DNA of 15,711 nucleotides from contig JBIOVQ010000019.1 in the NCBI GenBank assembly GCA_044867805.1, forward strand, positions 1-15,711, written 5' to 3'. Positions 7,479 to 13,897 of this stretch are shown here, one piece after another. How positions within the stretch are numbered: position 1 is the stretch's first letter; every line of letters begins with the position of its first letter. This stretch comes from SG8-41 sp044867805 (GTDB taxonomy: Bacteria; Pseudomonadota; Gammaproteobacteria; Burkholderiales; SG8-41). The translations under genes were made by a program, and so were the position numbers. A model generated the notes under the pieces. It was not told where the DNA came from. It saw only the letters and a list, made by a program, of their open reading frames with translations, and made no database searches.

Positions 7479-7570
7479 TGAGTCGTGATTCGTGAATCGT
7501 GATTCGACCATGTCCGATATTGTGATTGTTGACACGAATCACCAATCACAAATCACGAATCACGCTTTTT
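7479..7570. repeat. Inverted heptamer array C (TGATTCG family), overlapping the hisS stop codon
   Basis: The left arm at 7479-7506 has four units (TGAGTCG, TGATTCG, TGAATCG, TGATTCG). The right arm at 7535-7562 has four inverted units (CGAATCA, CCAATCA, CAAATCA, CGAATCA). The spacer 7507-7534 is also 28 bases. Arms pair at 24 of 28 positions by my count. The right edge continues CGCTTTTT (to 7570) on the plus strand. The outermost unit contains the hisS TGA stop (7562-7560 on the minus strand). The edge sequence AAAAAGCGTGA recurs in array D. Confidence 0.88.
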
Positions 7571-8828
7571 GCTTGATGAGGCGCACCGCCTCATCAAGCG
7601 GAACGCGCACCTGCGGCGCGTCCTCGCGCAGCGGCTTGACGCTCACCGCGCCGGCGGCCGCCTCGTCGTCACCGACGATCACCGCGAAACGCGCCCCGCT
7701 GGCGTCCGCCTTTTTCATCTGCGACTTGAGGCTGGCGCCGCTGACGTCGAGCGTCACCGTGACGCCCCCTTCGCGCAGCTGCTCCGCAGCCGTGAACGCA
7801 AACCGCGGCGCCACCTTGCCCTGGCTCACCAGATAGGCGTCGAGCGCCGTTGCATTCGCGCTGCCGGCGGCCCTCATGAGCTCGAGCAGCCGCTCGACCC
7901 CCATGGCGAAGCCGCACGCGAGCGCGGGCTTGCCGCCGACCTGCTCGACCAGCCCGTCGTAGCGGCCGCCGGCGCATACCGCATTCTGCGCCCCCGGACC
8001 CGGGCCGACCCATTCGTACACCGCGCCATTGTAGTAATCCAATCCCCGCACGAGTCGAGGGTTGAGGCGGTATGCGATCCCCGCGGCGCGCAACAGCTGC
8101 TGCAGCTCCTCGAAGCTCTTCCGCGACGCCTCGTCCAGGTCGTCGACGAGGCGCGGCGCCTGCCCGATGATGTCCTGCATCGCGGGGTTCTTGCTGTCCA
8201 GGACGCGGAGCGGATTCGCGCTCATCCGCCGCTTCGAATCGGCATCGAGCTCCCGCTCGTGCCGCCCGAGGTATTGCACCAGGCGCGCCCGGTAGCGCGC
8301 GCGCGCGCCGGCATCGCCGAGGTTGTTGAGGTCGAGCGTCACTCCGGCCAGTCCCAGCTTGCGCCACAGGCGGCTGCACATCACCAGGTGCTCGGCGTCG
8401 ATCTCGACTCCCGGCGGGAAGCCGATCGCCTCCACGCCGACCTGGTGAAACTGCCGGTAACGCCCTTTCTGCGGCCGCTCGTGACGGAACATGGGGCCCC
8501 AGTACCACAGGCGCTGCGGCCCGCCGTAGAGCAGGTTGTGCTCGATCACCGCGCGCACGCACGCCGCGGTGCCCTCCGGGCGCAACGCCAGGCTCTCGCC
8601 GTTCAGCTCGTCGGTGAAGGTGTACATCTCCTTTTCGACGATATCGGTGGCGGCCCCGATCGAGCGCACGAACAGGTCGGTCTGCTCCAGGATCGGCGTG
8701 CGGATGTTGCGGTAGCCGTAGGCGCGCAGCCAGTCGCGCACGGTGTCCTCGAAAGATTCCCACAGCGGCGCCTCGTCCGGCAGGATGTCGTTCATCCCGC
8801 GGACGGCCTGTATCTTCTTTGAGCTCAT
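7560..8828 (-). CDS. hisS: Histidyl-tRNA synthetase
   Basis: The 422-residue class II aminoacyl-tRNA synthetase begins MSSKKIQAVRGMNDILP, typical of HisS. Visible signatures are motif 1 (around RTPILEQTDLFVRSIG, 43-58), motif 2 FRHERPQKGRYRQFHQ (114-129), the histidine-specific LVRGLDYYN (259-267), CAGGRYDGLV (285-294) and motif 3 CGFAMGVERL (305-314). A C-terminal anticodon-binding domain follows. It charges tRNA-His in the cytoplasm. The length matches E. coli HisS (424). No good Shine-Dalgarno precedes the ATG. The gene is bracketed by two copies of the same TGATTCG array. The final codons AAA GCG TGA fall in the shared 11-base edge of those arrays, so the last residues and stop may come from the repeat. 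Confidence 0.98.
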   Translation of the reverse strand: MSSKKIQAVRGMNDILPDEAPLWESFEDTVRDWLRAYGYRNIRTPILEQTDLFVRSIGAATDIVEKEMYTFTDELNGESLALRPEGTAACVRAVIEHNLLYGGPQRLWYWGPMFRHERPQKGRYRQFHQVGVEAIGFPPGVEIDAEHLVMCSRLWRKLGLAGVTLDLNNLGDAGARARYRARLVQYLGRHERELDADSKRRMSANPLRVLDSKNPAMQDIIGQAPRLVDDLDEASRKSFEELQQLLRAAGIAYRLNPRLVRGLDYYNGAVYEWVGPGPGAQNAVCAGGRYDGLVEQVGGKPALACGFAMGVERLLELMRAAGSANATALDAYLVSQGKVAPRFAFTAAEQLREGGVTVTLDVSGASLKSQMKKADASGARFAVIVGDDEAAAGAVSVKPLREDAPQVRVPLDEAVRLIKQKA

Positions 8829-8872
8829 GGCGAATGAAAGTGGAGATTCCCGGCGACTCGATTCTTATCCGG

Positions 8873-9015
8873 AAAAAGCGTGAATCGTGATTCGTCTCCC
8901 ACCACCCCGGCGCGTCGCGCCACCCCTCCTCCGGCAGGAGGAGATGTCGTGAATCGACAAGAACCGAAGCTTCGCCAAGCGCTCGCCCGAATCACGAATC
9001 ACAAATCACGAGTCA
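8873..9015. repeat. Inverted heptamer array D (TGATTCG family) with internal hairpin
   Basis: The left arm at 8881-8894 has two units (TGAATCG, TGATTCG), preceded by AAAAAGCG at 8873-8880. The right arm at 8988-9015 has four inverted units (CGAATCA, CGAATCA, CAAATCA, CGAGTCA). A stray TGAATCG lies in the spacer at 8950-8956. The spacer also contains a perfect 7-base stem, CTCCTCC at 8926-8932 with GGAGGAG at 8937-8943, around a GGCA loop. The minus strand after the left arm reads CGCTTTTTCC, giving a hairpin plus T tract in the sense direction between ispG and hisS. The array fills most of the 199-base ispG/hisS gap. Confidence 0.85.
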
Positions 9016-9027
9016 GGCATTTCGGGA

Positions 9028-10314
9028 TCAGGCGTGCGCCCTGTCCTTGGCGGGTGCCTCGCCCGCCGCCGGCGCACCGCCTGAATAGTGGTCGGCGACG
9101 TACTGCTCGACGATCTTCTGGAACTCGGCGGCGATGTTGTCGCCCTTGAGCGTGACCGTCTTGACGCCGTCGACGTAAACCGGCGCCACCGGGTTCTCGC
9201 CCGAACCGGGCAGGCTGATGCCGACGTTGGCGTGCTTGCTTTCCCCGGGACCGTTGACCACGCATCCCATCACCGCGACGTGCATGTTCTCGACGCCGGG
9301 GTGGCGGCCGCGCCACCACGGCATCTGCGCGCGCAGCCAGCTCTGGATGCGGTCCGCCAGCTCCTGGAAGTAGGTGCTGGTCGTCCGCCCGCAGCCTGGA
9401 CACGCGATCACCAGCGGCGCGAACGACCGCAGTCCGAGCGTCTGCAGCATCTCCTGCGCCACCACCACCTCGCGCGTGCGATCGCCGCCGGGCTCGGGCG
9501 TGAGCGAGATGCGGATGGTGTCGCCGATACCCTCCTGCAGCAGCACCGCCAGCGCCGCCGTCGAGGCGACGATGCCTTTCGAGCCCATGCCGGCCTCGGT
9601 CAGGCCCAGGTGCAGCGCATGGTCGCAGCGCGACGCGAGATCGCGATAGACCGTAATGAGGTCCTGCACGCCGCTCACCTTGCACGACAGGACGATGGCT
9701 TCGCGCGGCAGCCCGAGCGCTTCGGCCTGCCGCGCGCTTTCCAGCGCCGAAGCCACCAGGGCGCGGCGCGTCACCACCGCGGCTTCCTCGGGATCCGGGC
9801 GGCGCGCGTTCTCGTCCATCATGCGCGCGAGCAGCTCGGGATCGAGGCTGCCCCAGTTGACCCCGATGCGCACCGGCTTGCGGTAGCGGCAGGCGAACTC
9901 GATCATGGTCGCGAACTGCTCGTCGCGCTTCGAGCCCCGCCCGACGTTGCCCGGGTTGATCCTGAGCTTCGCCAGCGCCTCGGCGCAGGCCGGGTGCTGG
10001 GTCAGCAGCCGGTGGCCGTTGAAATGAAAGTCGCCAACCAGGGGCGCGGTGATCCCCATGGCGTCGAGCCGCTCGCGGATCGCCGGCACCGCCGCCGCCG
10101 CTTCCGCGTTGTTGACGGTCACGCGCACGATCTCGGAGCCGGCGCGGGCGAGATCGGCCACCTGCTGGACGGTCGCGGCGACGTCCGCGGTGTCGGTGTT
10201 GGTCATGGACTGGACCACGATCGGCGCATCCCCGCCGATCGCGACGTGCCCCACCAGCACCTGGCGGCTCCTGCGCCGCGATGCGGGCCCGTGTTCGGAA
10301 TAGGCAGAAGTCAT
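9028..10314 (-). CDS. ispG: IspG (GcpE), 4-hydroxy-3-methylbut-2-enyl diphosphate synthase
   Basis: This 428-residue enzyme of the MEP isoprenoid pathway reductively converts methylerythritol cyclodiphosphate to HMBPP with a [4Fe-4S] cluster. The N-terminal TIM-barrel begins VGHVAIGGDAPIVVQSMTNTDTADV and contains GDFHFNGH and the LRINPGNVG block. The C-terminal iron-sulfur domain has CPGCGRT (C305, C308) and MGCVVNGPGE (C351, E358), the expected three cysteines and glutamate ligand. The proteobacterial form lacks the large insert domain seen in plants, and the length fits. It lies between rodZ and hisS as in many proteobacteria, but with gaps of 218 and 199 bases that each contain an inverted array. 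The tail after VEQYVADHYSGG is Ala-rich and probably disordered. No strong Shine-Dalgarno is visible. Confidence 0.98.
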   Translation of the reverse strand: MTSAYSEHGPASRRRSRQVLVGHVAIGGDAPIVVQSMTNTDTADVAATVQQVADLARAGSEIVRVTVNNAEAAAAVPAIRERLDAMGITAPLVGDFHFNGHRLLTQHPACAEALAKLRINPGNVGRGSKRDEQFATMIEFACRYRKPVRIGVNWGSLDPELLARMMDENARRPDPEEAAVVTRRALVASALESARQAEALGLPREAIVLSCKVSGVQDLITVYRDLASRCDHALHLGLTEAGMGSKGIVASTAALAVLLQEGIGDTIRISLTPEPGGDRTREVVVAQEMLQTLGLRSFAPLVIACPGCGRTTSTYFQELADRIQSWLRAQMPWWRGRHPGVENMHVAVMGCVVNGPGESKHANVGISLPGSGENPVAPVYVDGVKTVTLKGDNIAAEFQKIVEQYVADHYSGGAPAAGEAPAKDRAHA

Positions 10315-10340
10315 CTCAAGAACTCAAAAACAGGTTAGCC

Positions 10341-10520
10341 GCAGATAAACGCGGATGAACGCGGATAAAAACGAAAATCCCAAGCCACAGAGGACACCGA
10401 CTTCAAAGAAAGAACCAACACATATAGGAGTGATGTTTCATTCTTTTCTATGCTCTCTTTGGCCGAATCGAGGTGGTCTTATCTGTGTTTATCTGCGTGT
10501 ATCTGCGGTTTCATTTGTTT
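10341..10520. repeat. Inverted decamer array E (GCAGATAAAC family) with nested second word
   Basis: The left arm at 10341-10370 has three period-10 units (GCAGATAAAC, GCGGATGAAC, GCGGATAAAA). The right arm at 10479-10510 is the inverse, with reverse-complement units GCAGATACAC, GCAGATAAAC and ACAGATAA. Pairing is about 23 of 28. Inside lies a weaker pair: CCACAGAGGACACCGA at 10385-10400 against TCTATGCTCTCTTTGG at 10447-10462, matching at 11 of 16 as an inverted repeat. The right edge runs into TTTCATTTGTTTTT on the plus strand. The array fills the 218-base gap between rodZ and ispG; no gene is seen there. Confidence 0.85.
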
Positions 10521-10532
10521 TTCAGAGTCTAG

Positions 10533-11405
10533 TCATTCGAGAGTCAGCCGCGCGACGTCGATCTTCGTGTGGCGCGAGAGGTCGATGGGTTTGCCGTCGT
10601 AAGTCATTCTTACGCCGTGGGCGTTCCCCACCACGATGGTCAGCGGCGGCAAGCCGGATACGCGCCGCACCGTGCCCGAGGCATTCAGCTGGTAGAAGAT
10701 GACCGTGTCGTTGCGGTCGCGCACCTCCACCCACGACTCCTCGTCGAAGACAAACCGCACCTCGCGCTCCTCCCCCGTGGCCGGGCGCTCCTGCGGCTGC
10801 GGCGCGGTCTCCTGCGCCGGCGCGGGCGCGGCCGGGTCGGTCAGCACAGCGGGCGAGGTGTGACGCGCGATCGGCGCCGTTACTTCGGGCGGGTCACCCG
10901 GCGCGCCGGACCGGGCGGCGGCCGGCGATTGCGCTGGCGTGGATTTTTTCGCCGGCCGCGCCTTGGCCGGAGGCGTATCCACGGGCGGCCTTGTCGCTAC
11001 GATTTGGGGAGCGTTGACGGCGAACTCGTACACGGCCAGCAGGCCGACGATCACCACGGCGGCGGCGGCGGCGAACTGCGGCCAGCGCCGCGTCGTGGCG
11101 CCGGGAAACGGGATATCCTTGGAAGGCGGCATCTCCGGGCGCGCCACCACCTGCGGGAGGCTGTCGCCCGCCGCCTGCAGCAGCGCCTCGGGATCGAGCT
11201 TGACCAGCCTGGCATAGTTGCGAATGAAGCCCCGCACGAAGATAGGTCCGGGCAGGTCGTGGTAGCGCCCGGCTTCGAGCGCCTCGACCTGGCCGACCGA
11301 GAGCTTGAGGCGGCGCGCGACATCCGCCGTGGCGAGGCCCTGCGCCTGCCGCGCCTCGCTCAAGCGCGCGCCCGGCGCGACCGTGGCGGAAGGATCGGCT
11401 TCCAT
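10533..11405 (-). CDS. rodZ: RodZ-like cytoskeletal/HTH membrane protein
   Basis: The protein has 290 residues from the ATG at 11405. An N-terminal Xre-type helix-turn-helix domain (ARLSEARQAQGLATADVARR, LSVGQVEALEAGRYHDLPG, then FVRGFIRNYARLVKLDPE) spans about residues 12-75. A membrane segment lies at 110-129, then a Pro/Ala-rich periplasmic linker (135-210) and a C-terminal DUF4115 beta domain (216-290, with WVEVRDRNDTVIFYQL and LPPLTIVVGNAHGVRM). RodZ links MreB to the elongation machinery and cell shape. Its ATG overlaps the pilF stop by one base. The same frame stays open upstream to 12173, but that part overlaps pilF and reads as low-complexity Arg/Gly sequence, so the internal ATG is chosen. 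The pilF-rodZ-ispG-hisS order is conserved. Confidence 0.93.
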   Translation of the reverse strand: MEADPSATVAPGARLSEARQAQGLATADVARRLKLSVGQVEALEAGRYHDLPGPIFVRGFIRNYARLVKLDPEALLQAAGDSLPQVVARPEMPPSKDIPFPGATTRRWPQFAAAAAVVIVGLLAVYEFAVNAPQIVATRPPVDTPPAKARPAKKSTPAQSPAAARSGAPGDPPEVTAPIARHTSPAVLTDPAAPAPAQETAPQPQERPATGEEREVRFVFDEESWVEVRDRNDTVIFYQLNASGTVRRVSGLPPLTIVVGNAHGVRMTYDGKPIDLSRHTKIDVARLTLE

Positions 11406-12196
11406 CACTCGTACTTTCCCGCCAGGAGCGCCTGGGCTTCCCGGGAGTTCGGATACCGGTTGCGCAGCTGCAGGGCGTAGCTGGCCTCGGACGCGCGATC
11501 CCCGAGGCGGCGCTCGACCCGAACCCCGAGCCACAGCACTTCGGCCGTGGCCGTCGTCACTTGCGTCAGGCGGTTGAGATACGCCTTGGCCTGGACATAG
11601 TCGCGGCGCAAGTACGAGAGATCGGCCATCTGGTACAAAGCCTGCGGCTGGCCCGGGCGGAGCTTCAAGGCCTGCTGAAAATAGCCCTCCGCGGCCGGCA
11701 CATCGCCGGCGCGCCGGGCGCACATGCCGGCGTTGACCCAGGAGCGCTCCGGTGCCGCATAGAGCGGATTGCGAACCGCGGCGAGAAAGTGCCTGATCGC
11801 CTCCCGCTCCTGCTTGCGGTCGCACAGGAAGCGCCCGTAATTGTTGTGGGCGTCGGCATCGGACGGGTTGATCTGCAGCGCGGCCTGGAAGCTTTCCTCG
11901 GCCAGGCGGTCTTCCTTCAGCTGGGCATAGACGAGGCCCGCGACGTTGTTCGCCGGCCCGTAGCCCGGATCGGCGCGCAGGGCTTCCCTGATTTCCTCCA
12001 GCGCGACGGCCATGTTGCCGAGCTCGAAATAGCTTGCCGCAAGGTCGGTATGAACGCGCGCCCGCGTCCGTGCGCTGGTATCGGGGGCCGGCGCCCCCAC
12101 GGCACCAACGGCCGAGTCCTCCGTCGTGGCGCAGCCCGCGGAAACCAGACACGCGGCGGCCACTACGGCCCAAGTGAAGCGAGCTCCGCCCCTCAT
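11405..12196 (-). CDS. pilW: PilF/PilW type IV pilus biogenesis lipoprotein (TPR)
   Basis: The 263-residue protein begins MRGGARFTWAVVAAACLVSAGC, a lipoprotein signal with lipobox SAGC and acylated cysteine 22. TPR repeats follow from about residue 46 (HTDLAASYFELGNMAVALEE, PGYGPANNVAGLVYAQLKED, PSDADAHNNYGRFLCDRKQE, PEAPs replaced here by ERSWVNAGMCARRAGD, and a C-terminal repeat). This is the PilF/PilW pilotin family needed for PilQ secretin multimerisation in the outer membrane. AGGAGG sits seven bases before this ATG, which settles the start although the frame is open much further upstream. The ATG overlaps the rlmN stop by four bases (ATGA) and the stop overlaps rodZ by one. No other pilus genes are in the window. 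Naming varies between pilF and pilW. Confidence 0.92.
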   Translation of the reverse strand: MRGGARFTWAVVAAACLVSAGCATTEDSAVGAVGAPAPDTSARTRARVHTDLAASYFELGNMAVALEEIREALRADPGYGPANNVAGLVYAQLKEDRLAEESFQAALQINPSDADAHNNYGRFLCDRKQEREAIRHFLAAVRNPLYAAPERSWVNAGMCARRAGDVPAAEGYFQQALKLRPGQPQALYQMADLSYLRRDYVQAKAYLNRLTQVTTATAEVLWLGVRVERRLGDRASEASYALQLRNRYPNSREAQALLAGKYE

Positions 12197-13332
12197 GCCC
12201 CAGCCTCCTGCCGGTTGCGGGTGCGGCGGTCCCGCACGCGCCCCGCGAGCTGGCCGCACGCGGCGTCGATGTCTTCGCCGCGGGTCTTGCGCACGGTCGC
12301 GACGAGGCCCGCCTGCATCAGCACGTCGCGGAACCGCGCGATGGCTTCGGGGGACGAGCGGCGGTAGTCCACGCCGGAGAAGGGGTTGAACGGGATGAGG
12401 TTGATCTTGCACGGAACTTCCCGCACCAGCGCCGCCAGCTCGCGGGCCAGGGCGACGCTGTCGTTCACGCCCTCCAGCATCACGTACTCGAACATGACCG
12501 ACTCGCGCGGCGCCTTCTCGACATAGCGCAGGCAGGCCGCGAGCAATTCGCGTATCGGCCACTTGCGGTTGATCGGCACCAGCTGATCGCGCAGCGCGTC
12601 GTTCGGGGCATGCAGCGACACCGCCAGCGCCACCGGGCACGCGTCGCGCAGGCGGTCGATGCCGGGCACCAGGCCGGCGGTGGAGAGCGTCACGCGCCGC
12701 CGCGACAGGCCGTAGGCGTTGTCGTCGAGCATGAGCCGCATCGCAGCGGTTACGCTGTCGAAATTGGCGAGCGGCTCGCCCATGCCCATCATCACGACGT
12801 TGCTGATCGGCCTCTCCCCATGAACACGGTGGCTGGGGCGATCCACGGCGCTTTGCGCCGTCCTAAATCCTGCCCCGCCTTGGGCGGCGCGCGCTCGGAG
12901 CGCGCGTGACGCCCACCAGAGCTGGCCGATGATTTCCTCGACCGTGAGGTTGCGGTTGAAGCCCTGCTTGCCGGTGGAGCAGAACGAGCACTCGAGCGCG
13001 CAGCCCGCCTGCGAGGAAATGCACAACGTGCCGCGCTCTTCTTCCGGGATGAACACCGATTCGATGGCGTTGCCGGTGCCGACGTCGAGCAGCCACTTGC
13101 GGGTGCCGTCGGCGGCCGTCGTGTCGCGCAGCACGCGCGGGGGCGCGATCGTCGCGCTTTGCGCCAGCCGCTCGCGCAGCGGCTTCGCCATGTCGGTCAT
13201 CGCGGCGAAATCGTTCACGCCCGCGTGATGGATCCAGCGCAGCAGTTGCCGGGCCCGGAACGGCTTCTCGCCCAGACCGGCGCAGAATCCCTTCAACGCC
13301 GCGTGATCGAGTCCGAGCAGGTTCACGGTCAT
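12193..13332 (-). CDS. rlmN: RlmN, dual-specificity 23S rRNA/tRNA adenine-2 methyltransferase (radical SAM), with an unusual insertion
   Basis: The 379-residue protein starts at MTVNLLGLD, one base after the ndk stop. It methylates A2503 of 23S rRNA and A37 of some tRNAs. The radical-SAM motif CALECSFC gives cluster cysteines 111, 115 and 118. C104 (GTLCISSQAGC) and C359 (GEDIDAACGQL) match E. coli C118 and C355, the methyl-transfer pair. GMGEPL is present at 183-188. Residues about 141-175, between IIGQLWW and ISNVVMMGMGEP, are about 20 residues longer than in E. coli, and their DNA contains three consecutive hairpins. The frame is intact and all catalytic residues remain, so the enzyme is probably functional. 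The frame stays open upstream to 13410 but overlaps ndk. Confidence 0.96.
   Translation of the reverse strand: MTVNLLGLDHAALKGFCAGLGEKPFRARQLLRWIHHAGVNDFAAMTDMAKPLRERLAQSATIAPPRVLRDTTAADGTRKWLLDVGTGNAIESVFIPEEERGTLCISSQAGCALECSFCSTGKQGFNRNLTVEEIIGQLWWASRALRARAAQGGAGFRTAQSAVDRPSHRVHGERPISNVVMMGMGEPLANFDSVTAAMRLMLDDNAYGLSRRRVTLSTAGLVPGIDRLRDACPVALAVSLHAPNDALRDQLVPINRKWPIRELLAACLRYVEKAPRESVMFEYVMLEGVNDSVALARELAALVREVPCKINLIPFNPFSGVDYRRSSPEAIARFRDVLMQAGLVATVRKTRGEDIDAACGQLAGRVRDRRTRNRQEAGA
12204..12209 (-). promoter_or_regulatory. Ribosome binding site of pilF/pilW
   Basis: A consensus AGGAGG on the minus strand lies seven bases before the ATG at 12196, inside the end of rlmN. It is the best Shine-Dalgarno in the window and decides the start against longer in-frame alternatives. 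Confidence 0.8.
12808..12912. repeat. Putative palindromic insertion inside rlmN, three tandem hairpins
   Basis: Within the extra RlmN segment there are three perfect stems, each with a 3-base loop: ACGGCGC 12845-12851 with 12855-12861, CCGCC 12875-12879 with 12883-12887, and GCGCGCT 12889-12895 with 12899-12905. GGGGC (12835-12839) and GCCCC (12872-12876) can flank the first stem; the latter overlaps the second stem, so the two are alternatives. The boundaries are estimated from where RlmN conservation stops and resumes. Confidence 0.55.
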
Positions 13333-13333
13333 G

Positions 13334-13759
13334 TCAGCGGGGGAAGATCTCGTCGGTCGCGAAAAAATAGGCGATCTCGCTGGCCGCGGTCTGCGGGGAG
13401 TCCGAGCCATGCACCGCGTTCGCGTCTATGCTTTGAGCGAAATCGGCGCGGATGGTGCCCCGCGCGGCCTTCCTGGGGTCGGTGGCGCCCATCAGCTCGC
13501 GGTTCTTGTTGATCGCATTCTCCCCCTCCAGCACCTGGATGAGGACGGGGCCCGAGGTCATGAATTCCACCAGGTCCTTGAAGAAGGGGCGCTCCCGGTG
13601 CACGGCGTAGAAGCCTTCGGCCTGCTGTCGCGACAGCCACATCATGCGCGCGGCGACGATCTTGAGCCCGGCCTGCTCGAAGCGGCTGTTGATCTGTCCG
13701 ATAACGTTTTTGGCCACGGCGTCGGGTTTGATGATCGATAAGGTGCGCTCAACCGCCAT
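13334..13759 (-). CDS. ndk: Nucleoside diphosphate kinase
   Basis: The 141-residue enzyme transfers the gamma phosphate from ATP to nucleoside diphosphates via a phosphohistidine. It begins MAVERTLSIIKPDAVAKN and has the active-site motif NAVHGSDS at 114-121, with the catalytic histidine at 117. ERPFFKDLVEFMTSGPV is present as expected. The length equals the usual bacterial form. AGGGGA lies six bases before the ATG, a good ribosome binding site. It is the first gene of the tight ndk-rlmN-pilF-rodZ group, and a 138-base gap upstream probably holds its promoter. No anomalies. Confidence 0.98.
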   Translation of the reverse strand: MAVERTLSIIKPDAVAKNVIGQINSRFEQAGLKIVAARMMWLSRQQAEGFYAVHRERPFFKDLVEFMTSGPVLIQVLEGENAINKNRELMGATDPRKAARGTIRADFAQSIDANAVHGSDSPQTAASEIAYFFATDEIFPR

Positions 13760-13799
13760 TAAACATCCCCTGCTCTGCGTCTCTTCGAATTAGCCGGTG

Positions 13800-13828
13800 A
13801 GGATACCATGATAAGGCCTTGAAATGAA
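13800..13828 (-). promoter_or_regulatory. Tentative sigma-70 promoter before ndk
   Basis: On the minus strand TTCATT (13828-13823) and TATCCT (13805-13800) are 17 bases apart, about 40 bases before the ndk ATG. The stretch is AT-richer than its surroundings. The -35 match is poor. An alternative -10, TATCAT (13813-13808), has a 14-base spacing to TTGGCT. I report it because ndk starts the operon and nothing better is visible. Confidence 0.25.
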
Positions 13829-13833
13829 GCCAA

Positions 13834-13892
13834 TTCGCGCAAATTCTTGCGCGAAAACAGGCGCTTGCCGCGCCCCAGCCGGCACGCGGCAA
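13834..13892 (-). terminator. Two tandem perfect hairpins after the tauD-like gene
   Basis: Stem one is TTGCCGCG (13865-13872) with CGCGGCAA (13885-13892) around a 12-base loop, five bases past the dioxygenase stop. Stem two is TTCGCGCAA (13834-13842) with TTGCGCGAA (13847-13855) around a 4-base loop. On the minus strand TTTT falls between the stems, and only weak T-rich sequence follows the second. They may terminate the upstream transcript. Stem two could instead be an operator near the ndk promoter. Confidence 0.45.
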
Positions 13893-13897
13893 TAGCG

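Noticed and set aside
5601..7481. A 626-codon plus-strand frame opposite bamB and yfgM
   Set aside because: It begins inside repeat array B, its composition is His/Arg/Gln/Pro rich as expected for antisense of GC-rich genes, and bamB and yfgM are certain.
7479..7562. CRISPR-like array
   Set aside because: Units are 7 bases, contiguous and without unique spacers, and the second half is inverted. No cas gene is present.
10315..10532. Small gene or riboswitch between rodZ and ispG
   Set aside because: The gap is explained by array E, and no open frame with coding character or known riboswitch core was seen.
11406..12173. Upstream extension of the rodZ frame to 12173
   Set aside because: It overlaps pilF completely and reads as Arg/Gly-rich low-complexity sequence. 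The RodZ family start is the ATG at 11405.
12197..12640. Upstream extension of the pilF frame to 12640
   Set aside because: It lies inside rlmN, whereas a signal peptide and a consensus AGGAGG mark the start at 12196.
13333..13410. Upstream extension of the rlmN frame to 13410
   Set aside because: It overlaps the end of ndk, and family similarity starts at MTVNLLGLD (13332).
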